Assembly: GCA_963662175.1 (NCBI GenBank)
Contig: OY759227.1
Coordinates: 1,334,501 to 1,398,500 of the forward strand
DNA: 64,000 bases
Direction: 5' to 3'
Source: Aradus depressus
Taxonomy: Eukaryota; Arthropoda; Insecta; Hemiptera; Aradidae
Shown: positions 1 to 11,017 of the stretch, in pieces
How positions within the stretch are numbered: the stretch's first letter is position 1
How the letters are laid out: every line of letters starts with the position of its first letter
Translations under genes and position numbers: made by a program
The notes under the pieces: model-generated
Told to the model about the DNA's origin: nothing
What the model saw: only the letters and a program-made list of their open reading frames with translations
Databases searched by the model: none

Positions 1-28
1 AGTGAGTCTTGGAGAGGTCTTTTTCTTC

Positions 29-628
29 TAGAAATAAAAGACGTTGTCTTCCCACTGTTTTATTTTATACCAGAACCGATTTTCGACGCAATAGCGTCAT
101 CATCAGTGGTTCATCTATCATAGAGTAACACAAATACAAATAATAAAAAGTATAAATAATTCATAAAGCATCAGGGTACAGAGTAAGAAAATAAAATTAT
201 AAAATTAACTTACCCCACCCACACAGCACAGCGGTTGGAAGATAACTGGCATAGCTCTAAGGGGTGGGGATAGCCAGGTTCACTCACTCTCTCAACATGC
301 AAAAACCATTCATTCTAATAAATACAATAAGTCTGTACATAATATAAAAATTGTTCATCATATAGCCAAAAAAATAATTGTTGTCATAAAATATATACAC
401 ATTTTTTTATAAAATAAAAACATAAATAATACAATGTTAAAAATATCACAGACTTGAATTAAAATACACAATAAATATCATTATAAAAACCAGCCAAAAC
501 ATATTTACACTACATCTCTCACAGGACAGCTACTTCCCTTAGTTTTGGACCAATCTCTCACACCAGGTAGGTCAGGCAGCAGAAGGGAGTTCTTAACCTC
601 TATTTTTTTGTTAAAACTTTTTGAATCC
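29..628. repeat. Left inverted arm of Penelope-like dimer
   Basis: This arm is the reverse complement of 1838-2436 with few differences. Both contain the 3' end of the coding region, the 3' UTR and the terminus. The left arm keeps the full hammerhead motif, while the right arm has lost the CTGATGA part and begins its homologous sequence at about 2332. Confidence 0.85.
69..110 (-). ncRNA. Hammerhead ribozyme core in Penelope-like terminus
   Basis: Read on the minus strand, the core CTGATGA (106-100) is followed by one extra T (99). Helix II comes next (GACGC 98-94 with GCGTC 89-85, loop TATT), then GAAA (84-81). Helix III has only two pairs (A81-T74, A80-T75) and a TCGG loop. The cleavage site would be after C73 in TTC. 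Helix I pairs ACCA (110-107) with TGGT (72-69). Type I hammerheads with very short helix III are established for Penelope-like elements. The extra T beside helix II is unusual but recurs in the other copy in this window. Activity is inferred, not shown. Confidence 0.7.
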
Positions 629-876
629 TCATATAAAGAAAGTCGGATCTCCAAGCCTTCTAAGATATCCATACGTCTTCCCTTGGTACCCTCGTGCAAC
701 AGCGCCACTCTATGGGTACCAGTATGGCCCTCATTTTGACAATGAATAAAGAACTCGGAATCCCTTCTTCGTAGATGTTCCTTAGTCCGTATGTGTAATT
801 TCCTTCCTGTCTGTCCAATATATGTTGCATTACAATCCCCACATGTCAGTTTGTAAACACAGCTAAAAGAAGACAC
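505..876 (-). pseudogene. Penelope-like GIY-YIG endonuclease domain, partial
   Basis: This is the C-terminal endonuclease of a Penelope-like retroelement protein, which nicks target DNA for reverse transcription. The hallmark is a cysteine-containing linker leading into the nuclease motif: VYKLTCGDCNATYIGQTGR near the start, followed by an Arg/His-rich helix (KEHLRRRD) and a conserved glutamate region (EGLEIRL). The copy starts abruptly at the inversion junction, so the reverse transcriptase that should precede it is absent on this strand. The open frame ends with a normal-looking stop and is followed by the element's 3' UTR. The start codon is not a real initiation site, because the domain is normally fused to RT. 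Confidence 0.85.
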
Positions 877-884
877 TTGTAGAG

Positions 885-1960
885 ATGAACCCCCAAGCTC
901 CTAGGATGTATTCTCTTGTTAAATTACATAAAGATAACAACCCTATTAGGCCCATAGTTTCCTTTAACTCAGCCCCTTCAGGACGAGTTTCCAAGAGAAT
1001 AGTGAAATTGTTCAAAAATTTCACTGATTTTCGGTCGGGGCACTCGTTGTCCAGTAGCAGAGAACTCATAAAAGATCTTGAAGGCATGTCGATATCTGAT
1101 GGAGCCATATTGGTCTCCTTTGACGTTGTAAATCTGTTTCCTAGTGTCCCCCCTGATGAGATTAAAACTCTCATCAGGAATATTGTATTTAAACAGAGAA
1201 CAGATCAGATATACGGCATGGAACTCTGTGCACTGTTTGACGTTTGCCTCGACCAGAATTATTTTGCCTTCCAGGACCAATTCTTTAACCAGGGGGGAGG
1301 TTTGGCCCTGGGATCTCCTTTAAGCCCTTTATGCGCGGACATCTTTATGGACCATCTGGAAAGAACCTGAGTATTGAATGAACGGAACCCCTTCTTCGAT
1401 GATGTCTTCTACTGAAAGAGATACGTGGACGACATTTTTATAGTATTTAGTCACATTAGAATCACTCCTGGACTATTTAAACATGTACAATTACTTTGGA
1501 AATAGGAGGTGACAAATTAAACTTTTTAGATTTGACTTTGTACGTAGCAGACAATACAATATCATTTGACATTTACAGAAAACCTACTTCCACTGACACA
1601 GTTATATCTGCAGACTCTTCCCATCCTTATGGACACAAAATGGCGGCATTTCATTTTCTCACCAACCGACTGCTTCATGTTCCTCTGACCAGCGATAATT
1701 TCGATAAGGAGAAAAATTGCATAAAACATATCGCAGAAGTCAACGGATATGACGCGGGGTTGGTCGAGAGAATGATAAAGAAAGAAGTTAAGAATAAGCT
1801 TATGCCCCGAGGCCTGAAAAGGAATGCGGATGTTTAGGATTCAAAAAGTCTTAACAAAAAAATAGAGGTTAAGAACTCCCTTCTGCTGCCTGACCTACCT
1901 GGTGTGAGAGATTGGTCCAAAACTAAGGGAAGTAGCTGTCCTGTGAGAGATGTAGTGTAA
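885..1960 (+). pseudogene. Penelope-like reverse transcriptase, internally deleted
   Basis: This is the right-hand copy of the dimer. The RT core is recognisable: a fingers segment (LVKLHKDNNPIRPIVSF), palm motif A (SFDVVNLFPSVP), the GSPLSP segment of motif B, and motif C (RYVDDIFIVF, around 1417-1450). The thumb region follows (LNFLDLTL, FDIYRKPTSTDTV, HKMAAFHF, about 1515-1660). TGA stops near 1368 and 1411 break the frame. At about 1837 the RT joins directly to the last part of the endonuclease domain, which ends at TAA 1958-1960. Comparison with the minus-strand copy shows a deletion that removed most of the GIY-YIG domain. The protein cannot be functional. Confidence 0.85.
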
Positions 1961-2436
1961 ATATGTTTTGGCTGGTTTTTATAATGATATTTATTGTGTA
2001 TTTAATTCAAGTCAACATATTTTTAACATTGTATTATTTATGTTTCTATTTTATAAAAAAATTTGTATATATTTTATGACAACAATTATTTTTTTGGCTA
2101 TATGATGAACAATTTTTATATTATGTACAGACTTATTGTATTTATTAGAATAAGTGGTTTTTGCATGTTGAGAGAGTGAGTGAACCTGGCTATCCCCACC
2201 CCTTAGAGCTATGCCAGTTATCTTCCAACCGCTGTGCTGTGTGGGTGGGGTAAGTTAATTTTATAATTTTATTTTCTTACTCTGTACCCTGATGCTTTAT
2301 GAATTATTTATACTTTTTATTATTTGTATTTTTTTACCCGTCGAAACCCGGTTCTGGTATACAATAAAGCAGTGGGAAGACAACGTCTTTTATTTCTATT
2401 AGAAATCTCGTCCCACAACATCTTACTATCACATAT
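1838..2436. repeat. Right inverted arm of Penelope-like dimer
   Basis: This is the inverted partner of 29-628. The match starts at the junction after the RT thumb and runs through the 3' UTR to the terminus just before the 12-bp target duplication. Confidence 0.85.
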
Positions 2437-2448
2437 GTCTTTTTCTTC

Positions 2449-2638
2449 CTTTGGGGTTGATGTAGTTTTGAATAGGTCCTATGTTGGTGGAGAGTCCTGT
2501 CCAATCGGCCGTGTCCAAATAAATTGATATCTTCTTGTGGCAAAATACCACTACTGGTGACTGGTTGAAAAGTCCTACCTTGATGACCTTGGTCTTGGAC
2601 TTGTTGAGAGCGAACTCTGTTACTAGATACAACTCCAT
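2449..2638 (-). pseudogene. Unrecognised Polinton gene, copy 1 (5' part)
   Basis: This is the same gene as 24222-24737 in copy 2, starting with an identical MELYLVTEFALNKSK. It is transcribed away from polymerase B, with the two start codons about 180 bp apart. After about 63 codons the Penelope-like insertion splits it, and the reading continues at 28-1 and beyond the window. I do not recognise the family. Preservation of the protein sequence in two diverged Polinton copies supports a real gene. Confidence 0.6.
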
Positions 2639-2784
2639 TGCGACAACTGGTCTCTCTACAATTTTTTCACTTCATATCATCTTCTTACCCCCACCTAGTT
2701 CCCCCCTCTCTGGTCTTTCTAAAAATCTGTTTTCATGAGCGGGTTCACAATCTTCTCTCACAATTGTTTTTGTTTTATTTTGAT

Positions 2785-2792
2785 TATATATA
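2785..2792 (+). promoter_or_regulatory. TATA box of polymerase B, copy 1
   Basis: TATATATA lies about 29 bp before the first ATG of polymerase B at 2821. The same sequence sits at the same place in copy 2 (minus strand, about 24069-24076), and similar TATA boxes precede two other Polinton genes. Confidence 0.45.
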
Positions 2793-2820
2793 GGCAGACT
2801 CCTCCTTGGACTATTACAAC

Positions 2821-5800
2821 ATGTTCAAGTGTACGAAGGTTGACACCATTTTTCCATCTTGGAAAAAACGCAATGTTCATCAGTTCAACTGTAAGAGAAA
2901 TATCGACGAGATATTGGATGTAGAACCACCAAGGAAAAAAATATTTGTATGTTCATCTTGCGGAGGACGGTTTGAAAACGATTATCACGGACAACGACAT
3001 GAATCAGTATGTCATGGGGAATATTCATCCTCAAAGGAACCGACCAAGGACGCATTATTAGCTCTGGTGCCTTCTGATAATATTGTACAATATGAAAGTG
3101 CCTTTGCTAGTCGTTTGGAATCCTATTTTATTCGCTCAAACAAATGCAATGATTTGACGTGTTTCTTACTGGATGTGAAACCAAAATTAATACACAAAGT
3201 ATCCAACATACTAAAAATGAAATCTGCAATAAAAATTAATTTAATGGTTGAATGTTTATTTGAAAATGCTCTTGGCGAATGCACAGATCGAGCCTTTAAG
3301 ACTATGAATAAACCAGTTTTTCGAGCAACAAATCTTGAAAAATTCTTTCACAAAGCATTTGAAAAAATACACTCGGAGGTGGAAAATAGTGCACTGAAAG
3401 GAAGTGGATGGAAACTATTAGCCGTAGACGGAATTCGTCTACGGGTGAATAGATATGATCCACTACATGCTTCTACATATATACCATTACCAGCTAGTCT
3501 TGAAAATAAAAAGGCCTGAGTAAATGTTCGAAATAATGACGAGAAATGTTTTGCATATTCAATCTTAGCAAAATTCGTGACATCACATTCTTATCGACCA
3601 CAAGAATATACTGATTTATTCAGTTTATATGATTTTTCATGTGTTTCGTTTCCAGTCGCTCTAACGGATATTTCAAAATTTGAAAAAGTCAACAATATGT
3701 CTATAAATGTATTTGGAGTTGATGAGAATGAGAAAATATACCCTCTTAAAGTTGCAGCAGAAGAAAAATCAGATCACCGGGACATCCTCCTTTTGGACAA
3801 TGAAAATAAACAACACTACTTCTACATAAAAAACTTTAATCGGTTGGTGGGTCGTCAATTATGAAAATCTTCTCGACGAAAATTTTACATCTGTAAAAGA
3901 TGCTTCATAACTTTTGAAGAAAGAAGTGGTGGATCTGACATTATGTGAAAAGTTCTTCTGGTCTTCCACCTATCTCTACAGCTCCGTATTTGTATAGAGG
4001 ACCTGATGCAGCCGGAGTTTTTATAGAACACAACATCCAATTGAGATCTAAAGCTATATCAGCTGTCCACAATGATAACCATGTGGATATTAATATGAAT
4101 TCTGATCAAGAAACCCAGTGGGATTTAGCAACTACATGTTACCTCTGTGATAATTGTAAAGTATGTGATCATTGTCATCTCACTGGGGATTACAGAGGTG
4201 CAGCATGCAATAGTTGTAATTTGAAATGTTGTATTCCTAAATGTATTCCAATTATTTTTCAAAATCTCACAAACTATGATTCAAAATGTATAATTAGACA
4301 GCTGAGTATATACACAATAAAAAATGTGGGAGAGTTACAATTATACCTCACACTCAGGAAAAGTTTATATCATTTTCAGTTAAGATTGACAACATTTGGA
4401 TGAGGTTTATTGATTCTTTTCGTTTTATGGCCTCTAGCTTGGATCAGCTTGCTCGAAATTTACCATCTGATGCATTTTTGGAAACATCACGTAAGCATAT
4501 GTCTCTCATGACCCGAAAAGGTGTGTTTCCGTATGATTATGTAGATTCTATGAAGAAACTGGATGAAACTCAATTACCACCAAAGGAAGCATTTTTCAAT
4601 TCGTTAACACAATCACATATTGATGAGGAAGACTATGCACATGCTCAGACCGTCTGGAAAACATTTCAATGTACTACGTTGGGCATGTTCAGCGATATCT
4701 ATTTAAAATTAGATGTTTTAATTTTATCTGATACATTTGAATCATTTCGAAATATGACTATGACAAACTATGGAGTTGATGCAGCCCAGTACTATACGAC
4801 ACCAGGACTCTCCTTTGATGCTAAGTTGCGATATACTAAGACTAAGCTAACACTACTACAGGATTATGATATGATAATGTTTTTCGAGAAAGCTATAAGT
4901 GGGGGGATATATCAAGCATCACATCGATATGTAGAGATATCAAAAGTCGACATTCTCATTTAACATTATTTTTTTTTTACCTGTCTCTTTTGTGGAGTTG
5001 CCACAAAATATATTTGTCAGAGTGGGCAAATTGGTGAAGCCTCCCTTCTGTGACTTTGTATATATAGATCGCCAACTATCTATAATTTTTCACTGAAAGA
5101 AAGACACAAAATAGTACTAACCAGACAGACGTGAATCAAAGAATGCAAGTAGAAATTTTAATTATAATATACCTGCTTATAGTTGTATGTAATTTCGCCA
5201 TATATAAGTAGAAAATGGACGATGAAAAATATGTATATTGTGTAAATATTGTTGTTTTGTGTCTCTTGGTGACAAAACAGTTTCAAGAACCTTGTGAATC
5301 AGTGTTTGTGCGAAAAATATAAATAGACAATAATAACAAGGATAACCCGGATGAAACCTGCCTTGTTTCTCAGACACTTCGTTCCCAGATATATTTCAAG
5401 AATATTACCTTTTATTTTTGTATGCTCAATTCCACCTGAGATGAATTTCTATCACCCAAAATTAATTGTGGATAATGAAAAATAGAAAAGAGACGTATAC
5501 AGTACTCCAGAAGAATATTCCATCAAAATATACAACATTGGCAGCGGAAATGCACCTCCATTATCATCCGCTAACGTCATTTGTTTTCGAACATTCTAGA
5601 ACGTTCCAGATGGACAGATTTCAGATCGTCAGTTGCTTGTCAGGTCCTGAAGAGATAGCGTGTTGGAGACGGCTTCTCTTCAAGACTTACAATTACTCAA
5701 AAAGTTTTGTCCAAACAAGTGTCCTCCCTTCTTATGAACGCAAGCTGGATCTGCGGACCACCTATGCAGTTCATATTATTAATCTAATTGAAATTCAATC

Positions 5801-8116
5801 ATCCACCATTTGCATTATGAACCTTCAGCTATTTCTCCGGTAAAAGACTTCCATATTCATCTCACCAAATTCATCTTTTGAACATCCATTTTCCTGTATC
5901 TATGTTTTATGAATTCCAGTCCACCTCTACCATGATGTAATTATCCCAACTCTAAAGGAGCAGTTGAAGACATCATTCAACCCTAAAATGTCCTCGATCT
6001 TTCTGGCGGAATCGACTGGACATTTTTCCAAGGATTCGGGTGAAGTTGAACAATTTTTTTTTTAGTCACCAAGAGAGTTTTGTCGAATTTATTTTATTTC
6101 ATAATCTCAGTGATTCAAAAATTGTTTGCATTTTCCTGTAGATATATATATATATATATCTTCTATTGTTTGTTAAATTCATAATGTCGTCTATGTGGCC
6201 ATTATCTTATGTTATATTATCATTCTCTTTTGGTAAAGTACCTATATGTTAATTTATAATTGTATGTGTACATTTCAATGAGATCGCTCACTACAGAATT
6301 TAGGCTTACATTACTCTTCTAGTGTAAGAGTCGGGGAAATTAACCCTTAATGTAATAAAAACACTTGATAATTCTAAAGTTTTTTTTTTGTTCAGCGCCT
6401 CACGCAAATCTCATTATATATATTTATATAATTTTTTTTGTTTTCAATTAATAATATACATTTCCTTTAAAGTCGTGAGTTATTATTTACATTCCTGATT
6501 TTTCTTCAATTGTTTGATGGCAGGGCAGTTTTAATAGAGTGTAAACTTTGTTCAGGCTGATCATCCTATAATATACAACCAAATTAATACCACAAGCGGT
6601 TTGAAACATTGTGTTGTCCACGATCCGAAATCTTGGTGGGCCCACGAAAACCCTTTGGATTAGTATATCTCTTTCCACTCTTTGTACACCCGGGCATCAC
6701 CCTGTGACATTGAGGGAAATTCTTTTTTTTGCAGCATTTGGTTGCCAGGTGAGACGGAGTGGCGAACCCGCAACCAAAGGTAATTGCAGATATGCTACAG
6801 CAAACAATAAATACATGAAAAATTATGATTCACAAAAAGAATCATCATACATCACTTATCTTGATGCTAACAATCTATACGGATATGCTATGAGCAAATA
6901 TTTACCATATCGGGATTTTCAATGGATGGAAAGACCGGAAGAGGTTGATATTCATAATTTTCGAGAAGACGATGATACAGGCTATGTATTTGAGGTGGAC
7001 GTGAAGTACCCGGCAAAACTTAACGAGACGCATGACGATTACTCTTTTTGGCAGAGGCGATTCCTCCCCCAGGTGGCAAGGTTAAAAAATTAATTCCTCA
7101 TTTTAATTCACGGGAACGATATGTGGTACACTATGTAGCTCTGAAACAGGCTCTACAGCATGGACTCGAGATTGAAAAAATTCATAGGGCAATCAGTTTC
7201 AAGCAATCACCCTGGCTGCGGTCCTATATAGATCTTAATACACAACTAAGCCAAATGCACAAAATGATTTCAAAAAAGATTTCCTCAAACTCATGAATAA
7301 CTCCATTATCGGGAAAACAATGGAAAATGTACGAAATCGACAGAATATACAGCTAGTCAAGACTGCAAGACAAATGATGAAACTAATAGTAAAAGCTAAT
7401 TTTCTTGAGAGAATTATCTATGACGAGGAACTAGCAGCGGTTGTAATGGCCAAGTCAAAAATATACTTTAATAAGCCGATTTATGTGGGTATGTGTGTAC
7501 TCGATTTGTCAGATTTCATTATGTTTTAATGTTGCCTAGATACGGGAAGGAAAGATTAAAATTAATGTATTGTGATACTGACTCTCTCATCTATCATGTG
7601 ATAACACAAGACCTCTACACAGATATGCATTCAATGCTGGATCATTTCGACACGTCCAATTATCCTCCAGACCATGTGCTATTTTCACTCATTAATAAGC
7701 AGGTAATTGGAAAATTCAAGGATGAAGTATATGGAGAAGTTATAGAAAAGTTTATTGCATTACGAGCAAAGGTATATGCATTTTCCATTGCCTTTAAGAA
7801 AATTGTAAAAAAAGCAAAAGGTGTATCACGTGCTTCACTGAGACATTTTATTTCTTTGGAAGATTACGAAAGGACACTATTTGATTCTACATAAATGTTT
7901 ACATCTATGAGAAGTATAAGGTCATACAAACATATACTGTACACCATCGATCAAAATGAATTGGCACTAAATCCCTTCGATGACAAGCGGCACATTCTTA
8001 AAGAAGGCATATCTACTCATGCACATGGTCATTTTTTAATCCAATTCACTTTTCCCCCTCTAACTCGTGATTTATCAACTTGTGAATTAACTACTGAGTG
8101 GATCCCGAATGATTAG
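2821..8116 (+). pseudogene. Polinton DNA polymerase B, copy 1 (broken)
   Basis: This is a family B, protein-primed-type polymerase that would copy the Polinton genome. The N-terminus has two Cys/His clusters (for example FVCSSCGGRF). The exonuclease region keeps FPYDY and YLKLD, and a Cys/His cluster occurs near 4130-4240. The polymerase palm has YLDANNLYGYAMS (6860-6900), NNSIIGKTMENVRNRQ (7290-7340), the catalytic YCDTDSLIY (7568-7594) and a KVY motif (7770). Breaks include a stop at 3517, an approximately 285-bp deletion at 3930-3945 that removes exonuclease motif I, frameshifts near 4400 and 7530, a stop at 7892, and the insertion 4932-6788. It is inactive. Confidence 0.92.
4932..6788. 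mobile_element. Unclassified 1.86-kb insertion in polymerase B
   Basis: Copy 2 of the polymerase lacks this segment. The hexamer GATATG flanks it at 4926-4931 and 6789-6794, as a 6-bp target duplication would. It is AT-rich, with a TA microsatellite near 6142-6160, and contains no coding sequence I can support. A 125-codon open frame at 5466-5843 shows no recognisable domain. The right end holds a short inverted repeat (TTTGGTTGC and GCAACCAAA around 6739-6780). No terminal inverted repeats or poly-A tail were seen, so the class is unknown. Confidence 0.6.
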
Positions 8117-8413
8117 AAGAATTTCAAGATTGTCTAAAAATGATATGTAGATACATATGATGAAGAAAATGTGTTAAGTTCATTCTGTCCCTAAATTTCC
8201 TCTGCCATCCTTTCTTATCCCTCCCTAACTTCCTCAAATGTGCTTTCGCTTTGACGTAACGAGGAGGCTTAATTGATTTATATGATCAAGAACTAAGAGA
8301 AGCGCAGTTCACGTTTTTTTTTTTAATTTTATGTCTAATTTTTTTTTTTTTTTCTTCATATCTGTCCACATGATCGATGGAGCTGAGAATAATTCACTTA
8401 TATTTTCTGTTTA

Positions 8414-8870
8414 TTGTTTCAGTTGTGCCATCGCCATCAGGGGTTCTTGAGGCGGCTCCAATCAGTCCCCATCCCCTACGTCCGGGAGGTGAGGGCACTC
8501 CCTCTGTGGGAATCATTCCCCATCAAGCGATTCGGCGGGTCGGGGAAGGATACGACCGTTGCCCTCCAAGTGAGGGGAGACCTGTGGGAGGTACGACTCC
8601 CAGAGAAATATAGCGATGTCATAGATGACATCCTTTACTGGGAGTCGCCCGAGTACGGGTTTTCCCTCACATATGAGGGCAATATTGGAGGAGTGGAAAA
8701 TAATTTTTAAGTATGATTAAATATATCCATTAACACACCTAAAATTTAATTTTAATTTTTGTATTTATTCTTCTTCTTTTTTTCTGTTATAGAGAAAACC
8801 CCGACTTCGAGACCCCGAAATTTATTATACCGCCCCTCACGCAGACGAAGAGGATGAATTTTGGGGGTGA
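8414..8870 (+). pseudogene. Small Polinton protein, copy 1 (two exons)
   Basis: The gene is conserved with copy 2 (19681-20142, minus). The core reads PYVREV, then FPIKRF, LPEKYSDVIDD and EYGFSLTYEG, which resembles the other small gene at 31886-32305. The open frame has no good ATG: a polypyrimidine tract and CAG (to 8422) precede TTGTGCC, so an upstream exon is possible. A second exon is likely at 8793-8870, after TTATAG, encoding an acidic tail (DEEDEFWG) and a stop. In this copy the first exon has lost two bases before the donor at 8711, so the frame ends early. The function is unknown. A nucleic-acid-binding role is only a guess. Confidence 0.55.
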
Positions 8871-8939
8871 CCTTATAAATAAATTTTTTATGTTTTTCCA
8901 TATATTTTTTCATTGACTTCCTACCTCACTGAATATTAT

Positions 8940-9281
8940 GATAAGCAAATCTTGGTGTGGTCAGGACCAAGGTCGACAAGATTGATGAGTCACTGGAGGT
9001 TGAATGAGGTGTAATCTCGTCGTCTGTTTACATCCAAGGTTAAATGACCTCTCAGACGCTAGCGATTTTTACCATCGATTCACTGAGATAGCATAATAAA
9101 TATATAAATGATATCAGATTGACACACATTTGAAACACCAGACCACTAGACTTTAAAACCACGAGTCCCAGGGTGACGCCACAGCGTCCCTTTAACTCCT
9201 GACCCTTCCTAACACTCGAGGCACTACTAGACCAGCATAGGGCCCTTTAACAGGCCCAAATGTAGCCAAACCTACCCTACT
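8940..9281. repeat. Polinton copy 1 terminal inverted repeat
   Basis: This stretch is similar to both terminal repeats of copy 2. It contains one unit of the CTCAGACGCTAGCGATTTTT sub-repeat (about 9050-9070) and the AGTCCCAGGGTGAC block (about 9164-9177), and ends ACCCTACT at 9281. The inner edge is approximate. Its partner is outside the window. Confidence 0.8.
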
Positions 9282-11015
9282 GAATGCATATAATAAAGGT
9301 CGATGATCTGTGTAAATAACGAAGTCACGCCCTTCCAAGAGATATTAAAATGTTTTATGGAGAGGTAAGCACCTAGAAGTTCTCTATCATTCGTGCTATA
9401 GGCGCGCTGGGCGTTACTCAATTTTTTTGGGTAGAACGCGATTGGTTTTCAACCGTCTTTTTCAAACTGTTGTACAACACTACCGATAGCGAAATCACTA
9501 GCGTCTTTTACTAACGCTAACGGGTATTTCGAATCCGGGTAGGTTAATATTGTCATTTGTGCTAAATCTGTTTTACATTTTTCAAATTTTCCTATTGCTT
9601 CTGGGGTCCACTCGTCCTTTTTTCTGGCTCCTTTTCAATAATCATGTAAGATCGCCTGTGTATCAGCTGCGTTTGGAATATGTCGCCGATAAAAATTTAC
9701 TAATCCGAGAAATGTTCTTAAATCGTGTACAGTTTTGGGCAATTTGTAATCCAAGATTGCTTTCACTTTCTCTGGAAGCGGCCTAATTCCTTTTGCACTT
9801 ATTCGGTATCTCAAAAACCCTAAGTTCGGACACCGAAACAAGATTTTGAGACGTTGATACATAAGTTTCTTTAGGTTTTGTGTTGCGCTTCGTCAAACAG
9901 TTATCTAAGTAAGGAAAAACAAAATCCAAACTTGTAAATACTTCGTTTATAAAACGTTGAAAAGTGCTTGGCGCATTTCGCATACGAATGGCATAACATT
10001 AAACTCAAACATGCCAAAAGGTGTAGTTATGGCGGTTTTGCATTTATCCGCTTCGGCCATAGGGATTTGAAAGTACGCTTTGAAAAGGTCAATATTAGAA
10101 AATATAATATTATCTTTCAAAATGTACTCAAAATCCTGTATTCGTGGAATCGGGTACCTATCAGGAACAGTCAGATCATTGAGTCGATGATAATCGCCAC
10201 AGGGTCTTAGAGTACCATCTTTCTTTGTCGTTAGATGAAGAGGGCTAGACCATTGTGATTTTGAAGGTCGAATTATTCCATGTTTCAACATGAACCGAAA
10301 TTCTTCCTTTGCAATTTTCAGTCTGTTCGGATCTAACTGACGTGGACGAGAGGAAACTGGGAAGCCTTTCGTTTCTATATAATGTTTAACATCATGTTTA
10401 ACGTTCACCGGAAACAAATAAGGTTTAGTTAAATTCGGATATACGTTTAAAAGTTCCGAAAACGTTTGAGCCTTTGAGAGAGTACGAATAATATCGTCTG
10501 TATAGATTTCAGAAACAGTACGGATTGTACACAATTTCATGGTATTATCAATCAAGGCTTTTTTGTTTAAATCCATACTCAAATTAAAATAAGGTAAAAA
10601 ATCTGCACCCAGTATACCTTTAGATATTTTAGCTTCAATAAAGGGCCATTGGAACTCCCCGCGAAGTCCGAGGTTGATTGTCAAGATTCTGACGCCATGA
10701 GTAGGGATTTCCATACCGTTCGCTGCAAACAATTTAAAATCAGTTGAGAGTTTAGAAACTTTTTTACAAGGAATGATGGAGACATCTGCCCCTGTGTCGA
10801 CAAGAAATTTTTGACCAGTGTGAAAATCATTAACAAATAAACGGTGATTAGTAAGGATGGGCCTTGAGATACCTGAGGCAGCGCAGTCGCCCTGAATTGC
10901 TTCTGCCCTTTGTCGTTTTCCACTGGCAGGGAGGCGTACATTTTTCAGGCAAACATATTTTTCCAAAACGAAAGTGGTAAAAACAATACTTCTCATTTCT
11001 GTTGTAGCGACCTCG
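9282..11015 (-). pseudogene. Gypsy pol: protease, RT, start of RNase H
   Basis: Read on the minus strand, the protease shows FLVDTGADVSIIP (about 10760-10800). The RT has VSSRPRQLDPNRL, SQWSSPLHLTTKKDG, NIDLFKAYFQIPM (motif A), TPFGMFEFNVMPF and NAPSTFQRFINEVF. The catalytic box reads YLDN, where YLDD is expected. The connection domain (FLGLVNFYRRHIPNA) follows, then an RNase H start with DASDFAIGSVVQQF (about 9470-9520) and a TDHRPLLY-like region at the Polinton junction. Frameshifts occur near 9960 and 9790, and a TGA lies in RNase H near 9455. The open part 9947-10996 is the best-preserved segment. Confidence 0.87.
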
Positions 11016-11017
11016 AC

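Larger units (their letters stand above)
29..2436. mobile_element. Penelope-like element, head-to-head inverted dimer
   Basis: Two 5'-truncated copies of one Penelope-like retroelement face away from each other. The left copy (876 down to 29) reads on the minus strand and the right copy (about 877-2436) on the plus strand, so both 3' ends point outward. The outer arms, about 29-628 and 1838-2436, are near-identical inverted repeats. A single 12-bp duplication, GTCTTTTTCTTC, flanks the whole unit at 17-28 and 2437-2448, which argues for one insertion event. The empty site is visible in the other Polinton copy at 24412-24423 (reverse complement). Inverted and tandem partial copies are known for this family. 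The target is an unrecognised Polinton gene. Confidence 0.9.
1..9281 (+). mobile_element. Polinton/Maverick copy 1, right part
   Basis: The gene order (unrecognised divergent gene, DNA polymerase B, small gene, terminal repeat) is the mirror image of copy 2 at 19207-24500, with clear nucleotide similarity throughout. The right end is ACCCTACT at 9274-9281, matching the end of copy 2 (33191-33198), so the boundary is precise. The six bases after it (GAATGC, 9282-9287) are the predicted target duplication, whose partner lies left of the window. The element interrupts the RNase H region of a minus-strand gypsy element. It carries a Penelope-like insertion and a 1.86-kb insertion, and its genes are broken. 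Confidence 0.88.

Noticed and set aside
5466..5843. 125-codon frame in the 1.86-kb insertion
   Set aside because: No motif, ordinary length for AT-rich non-coding DNA, and no conserved copy.
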